64,000 nucleotides of DNA from Chitinibacter fontanus. Lineage in GTDB: Bacteria; Pseudomonadota; Gammaproteobacteria; Burkholderiales; Chitinibacteraceae. Below the pieces are notes generated by a model. That model ran no database searches, was not told the origin of the DNA, and worked only from the letters and a program-made list of their open reading frames with translations. The translations under genes were made by a program, and so were the position numbers. Each line of letters begins with the position of its first letter. The stretch's first letter is position 1. Shown here piece by piece: positions 17,957 through 25,653 of this stretch. The stretch covers positions 1,887,665 through 1,951,664 of the forward strand of contig NZ_CP058952.1 in assembly GCF_013423785.1 (NCBI RefSeq). Reading direction: 5' to 3'.

Positions 17957-18691
17957 ATGCAACGATTCATCTTCGCACTAGCGGGTCTATTGGCGTTGCC
18001 TATAGCGGATGCCGCTCCAGAGCCATTGATTATTTATGCCTCGGAAAACTACCGCCCAATAAGCTGGCTGGATGAAAAAGCTCAGCCGCGTGGCGTGGCA
18101 TTAGAGGCGATTGATTTTGTAGCCCACGATACTGGTTTTACGATCAAAGCTGAGTTGCTACCGTGGAATCGGGCTTATAAGCTGGCTCAGCAAGGTCGTG
18201 GTGGGGTGATCGGTATTTCGTATACCCCAGAGCGTGCTGAGCTTTTTGATTTCTCTGCCGCCATTTACGACAGTGGGATTTCTCTAGTGACGCACAAGAG
18301 TCGCCCGATTCGATTTCATTCGCTAAGCGATTTATCCGGTAAAAAAATCGGTGCTTTAATGGGGGTGAGTTATGGCGTCGAGGTCGATCAGGCCGCCAAG
18401 AATGGACTGTTTGAATTTGTGCGAGATACTTCGCATGTCGCACGGTTTAAGAATTTGCTAGCTGGGCGAATTGATGGCGCTTTTATTCCGAATGCGCAAA
18501 CAATTTTGCCAGGAATTTTGGCTGGCGATCCTGAATTACAGGCGCACGCCGATGAGTTTGTTATTGCGAGCAGGTCCGTTGCCAAAGACCCGATCCACGT
18601 TGCATTTCGCAAAGGCGCACTGGATGACGCGAGCAGAATGCGCTTATACCAATCGTTTGCAAAATGGGCGAAGCAGCGTGAGGGGCGTTAA
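17957..18691 (+). CDS. periplasmic substrate-binding protein (SBP_bac_3)
   Basis: A 244-residue protein with a signal peptide (MQRFIFALAGLLALPIADA). It has Y-A-S-E-N-Y-R-P-I-S-W, G-V-A-L-E-A-I-D-F and L-P-W-N-R-A-Y, as in orphan family-3 solute-binding proteins common in beta- and gammaproteobacteria. No ABC transporter genes flank it. It sits between creC and creD, where E. coli has nothing, and converges with the M48 gene across a shared palindrome. The ligand is unknown. Confidence 0.8.
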   Translation: MQRFIFALAGLLALPIADAAPEPLIIYASENYRPISWLDEKAQPRGVALEAIDFVAHDTGFTIKAELLPWNRAYKLAQQGRGGVIGISYTPERAELFDFSAAIYDSGISLVTHKSRPIRFHSLSDLSGKKIGALMGVSYGVEVDQAAKNGLFEFVRDTSHVARFKNLLAGRIDGAFIPNAQTILPGILAGDPELQAHADEFVIASRSVAKDPIHVAFRKGALDDASRMRLYQSFAKWAKQREGR

Positions 18692-18701
18692 ATTGGGCTA
18701 G

Positions 18702-18723
18702 GCAGGGTGCATATGCACCCTGC
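18702..18723. terminator. palindrome between converging genes
   Basis: A perfect 22-base palindrome with half-site GCAGGGTGCAT lies between the solute-binding protein stop (18691) and the M48 stop (18738). It could end transcription from both sides; neither side has a long T-run. Confidence 0.55.
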
Positions 18724-18737
18724 AGCTGCTGATGAGC

Positions 18738-19493
18738 TTATTTATTGCTGGCGATGCGAGTTTCGATGTTTTTTGCGCGATCTGCTGACGCTGGATGTGA
18801 ATCAAGCATGCTATGTTCACCACCGCCTAATTGTGCCAATTTCTGGAATGCGGTGATCAGTGCCTCGCGTTTGAGTTTCTTTTGCGTCAGTAAATCATAC
18901 GAGAAGTTATCGGCATCCAGCTCTTGTGATTGTGAGAACTGAGCATTGATCAGGTCTTCGGTAAATTTGCCCAGTGTTGAGCCGCTCAATGCGGCGCCTG
19001 CTGAGCCGCCGTATTCACCGACTGCCGATTTAGCGGTAGCTACTGCATAGGCAGTTTGCATGGCTTTCTTGCTATGCCCCAACGCGACGTGCCCCATTTC
19101 ATGGCCTAGTACGCCGATGATTTCATCATCGCTCATCAAGTCCATCAAACCGCTATATACCCGGATGCAGCCATTGGCCATCGCCCAAGCATTAACGTCG
19201 GGGGTGATATAGACCTTGTAATTGACCGGCTGACCATTGATCTCACTGCCTAATTTTTTGGCAATATTGTCGAGACGTTTGCTGTATTTATCTTTTGGGC
19301 CGGCAATTTTCTCTTCTCCATCGCTTTGCTCGCAGGCTTGATTGGCCAGGGCTTTGACGTCGGTATCCGATAGCGTGGCGGCTTGCAACGCCTGAGTACC
19401 TACTTTCAGTGCTTTGCCCAAGTCAAATGCGTTTGCCGCAGGAACCAAGCTGGTGCCCAATAGGCATGCCAAGAGGAGGGAAGACAATTTCAT
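18738..19493 (-). CDS. secreted M48-family metalloprotease
   Basis: About 251 residues with a signal peptide (MKLSSLLLACLLGTSLVPAANA). The zinc motif lies in V-L-G-H-E-M-G-H-V-A-L-G-H, and the third ligand probably in E-L-D-A-D-N-F-S-Y. Near the end, S-M-L-D-S-H-P-A-S-A-D-R-A is typical of the BepA/LoiP branch, which controls envelope protein quality. The mature start lacks an obvious lipobox cysteine. The frame stays open to 19622, but that region is divergent promoter DNA shared with creD. Confidence 0.85.
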   Translation of the reverse strand: MKLSSLLLACLLGTSLVPAANAFDLGKALKVGTQALQAATLSDTDVKALANQACEQSDGEEKIAGPKDKYSKRLDNIAKKLGSEINGQPVNYKVYITPDVNAWAMANGCIRVYSGLMDLMSDDEIIGVLGHEMGHVALGHSKKAMQTAYAVATAKSAVGEYGGSAGAALSGSTLGKFTEDLINAQFSQSQELDADNFSYDLLTQKKLKREALITAFQKLAQLGGGEHSMLDSHPASADRAKNIETRIASNK

Positions 19494-19595
19494 GAGGAAT
19501 TTCCGAGTTTTGTGAAAGAGTGGATCGTAGTCTTGTGTCAGTTTGTAGTCAAAATTTGTGTGTGCAACATCACTGTCGCAATCGGGTAAATAACC

Positions 19596-19622
19596 TTCAC
19601 GGCGTCTCCACACAATCTCCAC
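19596..19622 (+). promoter_or_regulatory. CreB tag-like triple direct repeat before creD
   Basis: TTCAC at 19596, TCCAC at 19607 and TCCAC at 19618 are spaced by exactly 6 bases (GGCGTC, ACAATC), giving an 11-base period. The known CreB site in E. coli is TTCAC-N6-TTCAC; each repeat here differs from it by at most one base. It lies 77 bases before the creD start, in the region shared with the divergent M48 gene. Confidence 0.6.
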
Positions 19623-19698
19623 ATTTCCCGCATGCTGCCTCCATATCCATTGAGCATGCTGACGATATTGGCATCGAGGCCATTATTGGAGATCCATT

Positions 19699-21117
19699 AT
19701 GAGAATCGGGATGAAGCTGGCTGCAATGTTTGGGCTGACTGTATTAATGCTGTTTGTATTGTCTTTCGTGCGTGATTTGGTGAATGAACGACAGCAGCGC
19801 GCCGATGCGGTGCGCAGTGAAATCGCCCAATTTAGTGCCGGAGAGCAAACGCTGGCGGGGCCATTTTTAGTGTTGCCTTATGTGCGTACGACCAGCAAAT
19901 TGGTTGAAGCCAGCAAAGATAAACCTAGTTATTGGGAAGATAGTCAGCTTGAATCGCAAGTGGTGCTGGCCCCTAGCTATTTTGATGCACGCGGTTTGCT
20001 GGCGGTTGAGGTGCTCAAACGGGGTTTATTTGAAGCACCAATCTACAACACTAATTTGCAATTGGCGGGGCGCTTTAGCATTCCAGCTTTGGCGCAATAC
20101 GAGGCTCAGGCTAGCTCGGAACGTGAGCGTATCAATACCCGCTGGGGCGCACCCTATCTGGCGCTCAGCCTGAGCGATGTGCGCGGTATTAAGCAGTTAT
20201 CTGGCGTGGGTGCGCGCCAAAGTCTGCATTTTTCACCGGGGGCTCGCTTGAGTCGCCTAGGGGGCGGAGTACATGCGCCGGTAACGCTCGCTGCTGCCGA
20301 GGTGCTCAGAGAGCAAGGCCAGCAGCTCGATTTTGATCTGAAGCTTAAGTTGGGAGGGAGCACGCAGCTCTTGATCGAGCCAGTCGGCGATAGCAGTAAT
20401 GTGGCGCTGTCGGGGAATTGGCCACACCCAAGCTTTGCGGGTAATTTTGCTCCACTCGAGCGCAGCATCAGCAAAACTGGCTTTACCGCCCGCTGGCAAA
20501 CCAGCGAGCTGGCTACTGGGGGTAGCAAAACAGTGCTGTGCAACGCTAAAGAGGCTGAGGGGTGTAATGCTGCACGGGTGGGCTTGCGTCTGATTGATCC
20601 CGTCGATCGTTATGTCTTGAACGAACGCACGATGAAATACGCCGAATTATTCATGCTAATGATTTTTGGCGCGGTATTTTTAATGGAAGTGATGCACCGT
20701 TTGGCCGTGCATCCGGTGCAATACAGTCTGGTGGGAATGGGCTTGGCGATGTTTTTCCTGCTAACGCTGTCTTTGTCCGAGCATCTGGGTTTTGTGGCAG
20801 CCTACTGGCTGGCGGCATTGGCTTCGGCGGGGCTGCAAGCCTATTACGTGAGCTATGTACTAGCGGGCTGGCGTCGCGGCTTGGGTTTTGGTGTGGTTTT
20901 GGTTGCGCTATATGGGTTGCTATTTGGCATCTTGCAGTCGGAAGACATGGCCCTATTAATGGGGAGTCTGACCTTGTTTGGTTTGCTGGCAGTGGTGATG
21001 TATTTTACTCGAAACATTGATTGGTCTAGCTCGGGTGGCAATACCTCTCCCTTGTATCAGACAAGGCGTGTCGATCATGCCGCTAAGCCCGTCACACCAA
21101 AGCCATCTGGATCATGA
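19699..21117 (+). CDS. creD: inner membrane protein CreD
   Basis: A 472-residue CreD homologue. One helix lies at the N-terminus (A-A-M-F-G-L-T-V-L-M-L-F-V-L), followed by a large periplasmic domain starting R-S-E-I-A-Q-F-S-A-G-E-Q-T-L-A-G-P, where the family has R-x-x-I. Five or six helices follow (about residues 315-440), and then a Ser/Pro-rich tail. E. coli CreD is the main CreBC target and is linked to envelope stability and colicin and beta-lactam responses. It is apart from creBC here but has a CreB-tag-like site upstream. Confidence 0.88.
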   Translation: MRIGMKLAAMFGLTVLMLFVLSFVRDLVNERQQRADAVRSEIAQFSAGEQTLAGPFLVLPYVRTTSKLVEASKDKPSYWEDSQLESQVVLAPSYFDARGLLAVEVLKRGLFEAPIYNTNLQLAGRFSIPALAQYEAQASSERERINTRWGAPYLALSLSDVRGIKQLSGVGARQSLHFSPGARLSRLGGGVHAPVTLAAAEVLREQGQQLDFDLKLKLGGSTQLLIEPVGDSSNVALSGNWPHPSFAGNFAPLERSISKTGFTARWQTSELATGGSKTVLCNAKEAEGCNAARVGLRLIDPVDRYVLNERTMKYAELFMLMIFGAVFLMEVMHRLAVHPVQYSLVGMGLAMFFLLTLSLSEHLGFVAAYWLAALASAGLQAYYVSYVLAGWRRGLGFGVVLVALYGLLFGILQSEDMALLMGSLTLFGLLAVVMYFTRNIDWSSSGGNTSPLYQTRRVDHAAKPVTPKPSGS

Positions 21118-21275
21118 CAAACTAGTCTTGCAATAGTCCTTTGCGCTGGCTCGATTGAGCTGGTGCAGCGGTTATGCTCAGCCCTCGCATGACCGCTAAG
21201 CTAGGTAGCTACACTGCTTTCCCGCCTTTTTCGCTACTTTAGAGGCATAATACCCCTCTTATTTTGGAGGTCGTT

Positions 21276-21491
21276 ATGAACCAGCAAAACAGCGAGCAGC
21301 GCATCACCGAATTGGAAATCCGCCTTGCCTTGCAGGACGACTTACTCGACGAATTAAACCAGATCGTTTCGCGCCAGCAGCTACAGATTGATCAGTTGAG
21401 CGCCGCACTGCTGGCCTTGCAGCAGAATCAAGCTGCTCCTGATCAGCAAACACCACGTAGTTTGTTCGACGAAATTCCGCCGCATTATTAA
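21276..21491 (+). CDS. slyX: SlyX protein
   Basis: A 71-residue coiled-coil protein. It shows the SlyX layout: R-I-T-E-L-E-I-R-L-A-L-Q-D-D-L-L-D-E-L-N, the heptad-rich Q-Q-L-Q-I-D-Q-L, and the conserved end P-P-H-Y. SlyX homologues are small cytoplasmic proteins of unclear function. TTGGAGG lies 7 bases before the ATG at 21276; the in-frame upstream codon at 21264 is therefore not the start. Confidence 0.88.
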   Translation: MNQQNSEQRITELEIRLALQDDLLDELNQIVSRQQLQIDQLSAALLALQQNQAAPDQQTPRSLFDEIPPHY

Positions 21492-21569
21492 TGCGGTGAG
21501 GGCATTGCGCCTTAGCATGATTCAAAAAACCCACCTTGGCGGGTAATAAGGTACTTAATAAATAAAACT

Positions 21570-22016
21570 ATGAAAAAGATTATCGCTTGTTTGTGTTGTG
21601 CCGTGGCACTGACTCAGCCTGTGTTTGCCGCTGAATCGGCAGAGGTTTCGGTGCCAGTGTTGTCGCAATCTGAAAAATCAATTTATCGTCTGCTTGATGA
21701 ATGGTCGCAAGCTTGGCGTAGCCAGTCGATTAATCAATATTTGTCGTTTTACGCCAGCAGTTTTACACCGGAGCACGGTTTATCACTGGCGCAATGGCGT
21801 GCGCAACGCCAGCAGCGCTTCTTTGCGGCTGATTTTGTGCAAATTCAGATTGTGAATCCCAAGATCATCCAATTACATGGTGAAAATGCCAGCGTGCAAT
21901 TCACACAAAATTATCGCTCCAGCCTTTTGCAAGACCAAACCGTAAAAACTTTGCAACTGGTCATGGAAGCTGGGCAATGGAAAATCGCCCGTGAAACAAC
22001 GGCCAGCCAGCGCTAA
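21570..22016 (+). CDS. secreted protein with a Cds6/SnoaL-like domain
   Basis: A 148-residue protein with a signal peptide (MKKIIACLCCAVALTQPVFA). The body resembles the C-terminal domain of Cds6-type L,D-transpeptidases: L-L-D-E-W-S-Q-A-W-R-S-Q-S-I-N-Q-Y-L-S-F-Y, then W-R-A-Q-R-Q-Q-R and V-Q-F-T-Q-N-Y-R-S. It has an NTF2-like cone fold. No catalytic YkuD domain is present, so it may be a stand-alone binding domain. It is 78 bases downstream of slyX. Confidence 0.72.
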   Translation: MKKIIACLCCAVALTQPVFAAESAEVSVPVLSQSEKSIYRLLDEWSQAWRSQSINQYLSFYASSFTPEHGLSLAQWRAQRQQRFFAADFVQIQIVNPKIIQLHGENASVQFTQNYRSSLLQDQTVKTLQLVMEAGQWKIARETTASQR

Positions 22017-22080
22017 GCGACTGCGATGGGCTGGCTAGTGCGCTAGAATGCGCCCCCGCTTTACACCTTTTGGAAACTTC

Positions 22081-23328
22081 ATGCTCACTACAAATTCGAC
22101 TTCATCCTGCGCCCGTGTTGGCATTATCGGCGGAGGCCCCGCTGGGCTGATGGCTGCTGAGGTGCTGAGTGCGGCTGGGGTGAGCGTCGAAGTATTTGAT
22201 GCCATGCCATCGGTGGGGCGAAAATTTCTACTGGCTGGTGTCGGTGGCATGAATATCACCCACTCCGAGCCTGCTGAGCCGTTTTTAAATCGCTATGGCG
22301 AATCAGCAGAGCAGCTAAAACCGATGCTAGATGAGTTTGGTGGTGAGGCCTTGCGTGAATGGGTGCATGGCTTGGGCATTCAAACCTTTGTCGGCAGCTC
22401 GGGCCGCGTATTTCCAACTGAAATGAAAGCAGCGCCGCTGCTGCGTGCTTGGTTGGCGCGGCTGAAAGCATCTGGTGTGAAGTTTCACCCGCGTCATCGT
22501 TGGCTAGGCTGGACTGAGGCCGGTGAACTCAAATTTTCATCGCCTGAGGGCGAGCTGACGCGCCGCTTTGACGCCACCTTGCTGGCATTGGGCGGCGCAA
22601 GCTGGGCCAAGCTGGGCTCGGATGGCAAATGGCTGCCGGTTTTAACGGAACAAGGGGTCGAAATTGCTCCTTTGCAAGCGGCCAACTGTGGTTTTGATGT
22701 GAGCTGGTCGCCATTTTTGGCCAATAAATTTGCCGGTACGCCATTAAAGGCTGTTGCCGCCAGCGCGGACGAACATACGCCGAAAAAGGTCGGTGAGTTT
22801 GTGATTACCCAAGGCGGGGTGGAAGGCAGTTTGGTCTACGCGTTATCGAGTGGGCTGCGCGAACAGATTAATCAGCAGGGTAGTGCAACGCTGTGGCTGG
22901 ACTTGCTACCGCAAAAATCGCTGGATGAGGTGCGCGCGGCGCTGCTGCAGCCACGCGGCGCGGATTCAATGGCGAATCATTTGCGCCGTAAATTGAAGAT
23001 TGAAGGCATTAAAGCTGGGTTATTGCACGAAATCCTGAGCAAAGAGCAATTTATGCAGCCGGAATTGCTGGCTCAAGCGATCAAATCCTTGCCAATTAAA
23101 CTGCTGGCGCCACGCCCGATTGACGAAGCGATTAGTACCGCCGGCGGCGTTAAATGGGATGCGGTCGATGCCGGCTTGATGCTTAAGGCGCTACCCGGCG
23201 TGTTTGTTGCCGGTGAGATGCTGGATTGGGAAGCGCCGACCGGTGGCTATCTACTGACTGCCTGCTTCGCGACTGGCCGCCATGCTGCGCAAGGGATTTT
23301 GGCGCGACTGCCAAACACCTCGCATTAA
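22081..23328 (+). CDS. TIGR03862-type flavoprotein (BaiN/HI0933 family)
   Basis: About 415 residues. An FAD-binding G-I-I-G-G-G-P-A-G-L-M-A-A-E-V-L at the start, G-V-G-G-M-N-I-T-H-S, and L-A-L-G-G-A-S-W are characteristic, and the end has V-F-V-A-G-E-M-L-D-W-E-A-P-T-G-G-Y-L-L-T-A. Members are NAD(P)/FAD-dependent oxidoreductases; TIGR03862 enzymes have no proven substrate. The ATG at 22081 has TTTTGGA upstream; one at 22048 adds 11 residues without support. Its last 78 bases overlap the converging DMT gene. Confidence 0.85.
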   Translation: MLTTNSTSSCARVGIIGGGPAGLMAAEVLSAAGVSVEVFDAMPSVGRKFLLAGVGGMNITHSEPAEPFLNRYGESAEQLKPMLDEFGGEALREWVHGLGIQTFVGSSGRVFPTEMKAAPLLRAWLARLKASGVKFHPRHRWLGWTEAGELKFSSPEGELTRRFDATLLALGGASWAKLGSDGKWLPVLTEQGVEIAPLQAANCGFDVSWSPFLANKFAGTPLKAVAASADEHTPKKVGEFVITQGGVEGSLVYALSSGLREQINQQGSATLWLDLLPQKSLDEVRAALLQPRGADSMANHLRRKLKIEGIKAGLLHEILSKEQFMQPELLAQAIKSLPIKLLAPRPIDEAISTAGGVKWDAVDAGLMLKALPGVFVAGEMLDWEAPTGGYLLTACFATGRHAAQGILARLPNTSH

Positions 23329-24219
23329 TTCATTGCCTACTCCGCTCAGGCCAAACACCGCACACAACATCAAGCCTGCTCCCATGATGGCGCTCGTGCT
23401 CATGGTTTCGCCCAGAGCGAGTACGCCATACAATGCTCCGAATAATGGTTCCAAGCCCATCAGTGCGGCAACGCGGGTGGGGGGAAGTCGGCTGGCTGCC
23501 CAGTTTTGCGCGAAGAAAGCAAAAATAGTGCAGAGCAAGACTAGGTAAATTAGATTGACCCAAAATGATGGGGAGTGCGGTAGGTTGAGTTGCTTGATGG
23601 GTATAGTTGTATAGGCCAATACCAACATGATGCAGCCAGCTATACCCACTTGAACTATGGTCAGGCCAAGTGCGGGTGCTGGATTAGTTTGTGCAAGCTT
23701 GCGTGTCAGCGTCACCACAATGGCACGTAATAGCGCCGCCGCTACAATCAGCAGATCTCCCCAGTTCAACGCCGCAATTTGCCCATGAAAGCCACTCAGC
23801 AACGCAGCCCCTAGCACTGCTAAGGCTAAGCAGCATGCGGCTTGAGCTGTTATTGGCTTGCCCAGTAGTAGCCATTCAAACACTGGCGTAAATGGCAAAC
23901 ATAAACAGATTAGAAATGCGGCATTGCTCGCGCTAGTTTGGCAGACTCCGTAGGTTTCACACAAAAAGATCGCAGCAATAAGAATGCCAAGTGGTGCGCC
24001 CATTTTGTATGATTGAACGCGATCTGCTGCTGAATAGCGCAAAAAATACGGCAAAAGTACTACAAAAGTGATTAAAAATCGCAATGCTAGAAACCCAAGC
24101 ACGGGATACCAAAGTAATGCGCTTTTGCTGACGCCATAGCTACTGCCCCATACCATCGCCACTGCCAGCAGCATGAGTTGTGCGCCCCATTGGGTGGTTT
24201 TTGATGAAATTGTCATCAT
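23251..24219 (-). CDS. DMT-family transporter (EamA)
   Basis: A 322-residue membrane protein with about ten helices in two EamA repeats, starting W-G-A-Q-L-M-L-L-A-V-A-M-V-W-G-S-S-Y-G. The second repeat contains L-M-G-L-E-P-L-F-G-A-L-Y-G-V-L-A-L-G-E. Such carriers export amino acids, drugs or metabolites. The last 25 or so residues (ELMRGVWQSRQNPLRSMAAS) are not hydrophobic and overlap the end of the flavoprotein gene, so they look like a run-on tail. A LysR gene is divergent, 91 bases away. Confidence 0.82.
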   Translation of the reverse strand: MMTISSKTTQWGAQLMLLAVAMVWGSSYGVSKSALLWYPVLGFLALRFLITFVVLLPYFLRYSAADRVQSYKMGAPLGILIAAIFLCETYGVCQTSASNAAFLICLCLPFTPVFEWLLLGKPITAQAACCLALAVLGAALLSGFHGQIAALNWGDLLIVAAALLRAIVVTLTRKLAQTNPAPALGLTIVQVGIAGCIMLVLAYTTIPIKQLNLPHSPSFWVNLIYLVLLCTIFAFFAQNWAASRLPPTRVAALMGLEPLFGALYGVLALGETMSTSAIMGAGLMLCAVFGLSGVGNELMRGVWQSRQNPLRSMAASREAGSQ

Positions 24220-24310
24220 ATCAATCGCAGTAATCGAAAGATCCCATTATCAATTGTTGTTCTACCGGTGATAATCTATGCAATATGCAAAACATTAGTG
24301 CGTCATTAGC

Positions 24311-25222
24311 ATGAATCAGTTGATTTCTTTGTTGCCAGATATGGCCGTTTTTGTGCGGGTGGTGGAGTGTGGCAGTTTTAGTGCTGCTGCTAAACAATTG
24401 GGCGTCAGCGCCTCAGCGGTTAGCCGGCAGATTGCTCGTCTAGAGCAAGCGATGTCTGTGCGGCTGCTTGAGCGCAGCACCCGGCGCTTACGGCTCAGTG
24501 ATGCGGGTCAAGCTGCTTTGACTCGCTGCCAGAGCATGCTAGCAGCTGCGCACGAGGCAATGCAGGTCTCAGAGCAATACATTGCAAGCCCACAAGGTCG
24601 GGTTCGTCTGGCAGTGCCGCGCGGCTTTGCCCGCGCTGTATTGCAGCCTTGCATTACGCCACTATTGCAGCAACATACTGGCATCGAGCTGCAACTGGTG
24701 GTGACTGATCGCGTAATTGATCCCTTGGAAGATGAAATCGACTTAGTCATTCGCATTGGTGATCATCCCCCACCTGGGCTAATTGGTTTGCCCTTGTTAC
24801 CTGTTGAGCAGGTGTTGGTCGCTAGCCCTGACTATCTGGCGCGGCACGGTGTGCCGCAAGTGCCGCAAGATTTGCTGGCACATTCGTGTATTTGCTTGGG
24901 GGAAACGCCGGTTGATCACCGATGGCGCTTTAAACAAGGTAAGCAAGAATTGACCGTCGAGATTGCTGGACGTTTGCGGGTCAACCATAGCGAAATGCGT
25001 TTGCAAGCGGCGGTTGATGGCTTGGGAATCGCCAGCTTGCCAGACTTTACGGCACGTTCGGCTGTGGCTGATGGTCGTTTGCGGCGGGTGTTGGACACTT
25101 GGCATTTAAGTACCGCTTACGCAGGCATGGCCTATTTGCTGTATCCTGCGCATCGCTATTTGCCACCTAAACTGCGCTGTGTGATCGATTCGGTGGTCGC
25201 GTATTGCCGGACGCAACGCTAG
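24311..25222 (+). CDS. LysR-family transcriptional regulator
   Basis: A 303-residue regulator. The N-terminal winged helix has V-F-V-R-V-V-E-C-G-S-F-S-A-A-A-K-Q-L-G-V-S-A-S-A-V-S-R-Q-I-A-R-L-E, followed by L-L-E-R-S-T-R-R-L. The substrate domain begins near residue 90, and S-R-Q-I-A-R-L-E with S-T-R-R-L is typical of the CrgA/PtxR-like subgroup. It is divergent from the DMT transporter with a 91-base spacer, the usual arrangement for a LysR regulator and its target. Confidence 0.9.
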   Translation: MNQLISLLPDMAVFVRVVECGSFSAAAKQLGVSASAVSRQIARLEQAMSVRLLERSTRRLRLSDAGQAALTRCQSMLAAAHEAMQVSEQYIASPQGRVRLAVPRGFARAVLQPCITPLLQQHTGIELQLVVTDRVIDPLEDEIDLVIRIGDHPPPGLIGLPLLPVEQVLVASPDYLARHGVPQVPQDLLAHSCICLGETPVDHRWRFKQGKQELTVEIAGRLRVNHSEMRLQAAVDGLGIASLPDFTARSAVADGRLRRVLDTWHLSTAYAGMAYLLYPAHRYLPPKLRCVIDSVVAYCRTQR

Positions 25223-25254
25223 CTTGATTGTTGCTCACTGAATAAGGAATTTTC

Positions 25255-25605
25255 ATGCCGCTGGCCACAGAGCTTCGCCAACAAATCGCTGATACCGAAG
25301 CCCTTATCCGTGCTTTGGACCCGCGCACTATGCAATTTATCGTCATGCAGGGCGACAAAGCCTTCCAGTTTGAAATGCGTAATCGTAAGCCGGTGAATGC
25401 CACTGTGGTAGAGCTGGCTTTGGCGACGCGTTTTATCGAGGCCGATGCTCAGATGGTTGCAGGTGCGCTAAAAAACAGCCAAGGTGAGTCGGCACGAGCA
25501 GTGCCACTGGTGGCCGCCTTGAAAATGCAATTGGCAAAACAGCAAGCGGCACTATTGAAATTAGAGCAGGCAATTAGCGTGATTCAGTGGCTACCTAAGA
25601 AATAG
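25255..25605 (+). CDS. hypothetical helical protein
   Basis: A 116-residue protein, not recognised. It starts with a helix (L-A-T-E-L-R-Q-Q-I-A-D-T-E-A-L-I-R-A-L), has a short central turn region with N-R-K-P-V-N-A-T-V-V, and ends in a long coiled-coil-like helix (L-K-M-Q-L-A-K-Q-Q-A-A-L-L-K-L-E-Q-A). There is no signal peptide, so it is cytoplasmic. It starts 32 bases after the LysR gene with AAGGAA before the ATG, so co-transcription is likely. Confidence 0.68.
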   Translation: MPLATELRQQIADTEALIRALDPRTMQFIVMQGDKAFQFEMRNRKPVNATVVELALATRFIEADAQMVAGALKNSQGESARAVPLVAALKMQLAKQQAALLKLEQAISVIQWLPKK

Positions 25606-25653
25606 GCAGCCACTGAAGTAGATGGTATTTGGGGGGATGCGCGCTATTTGAAC

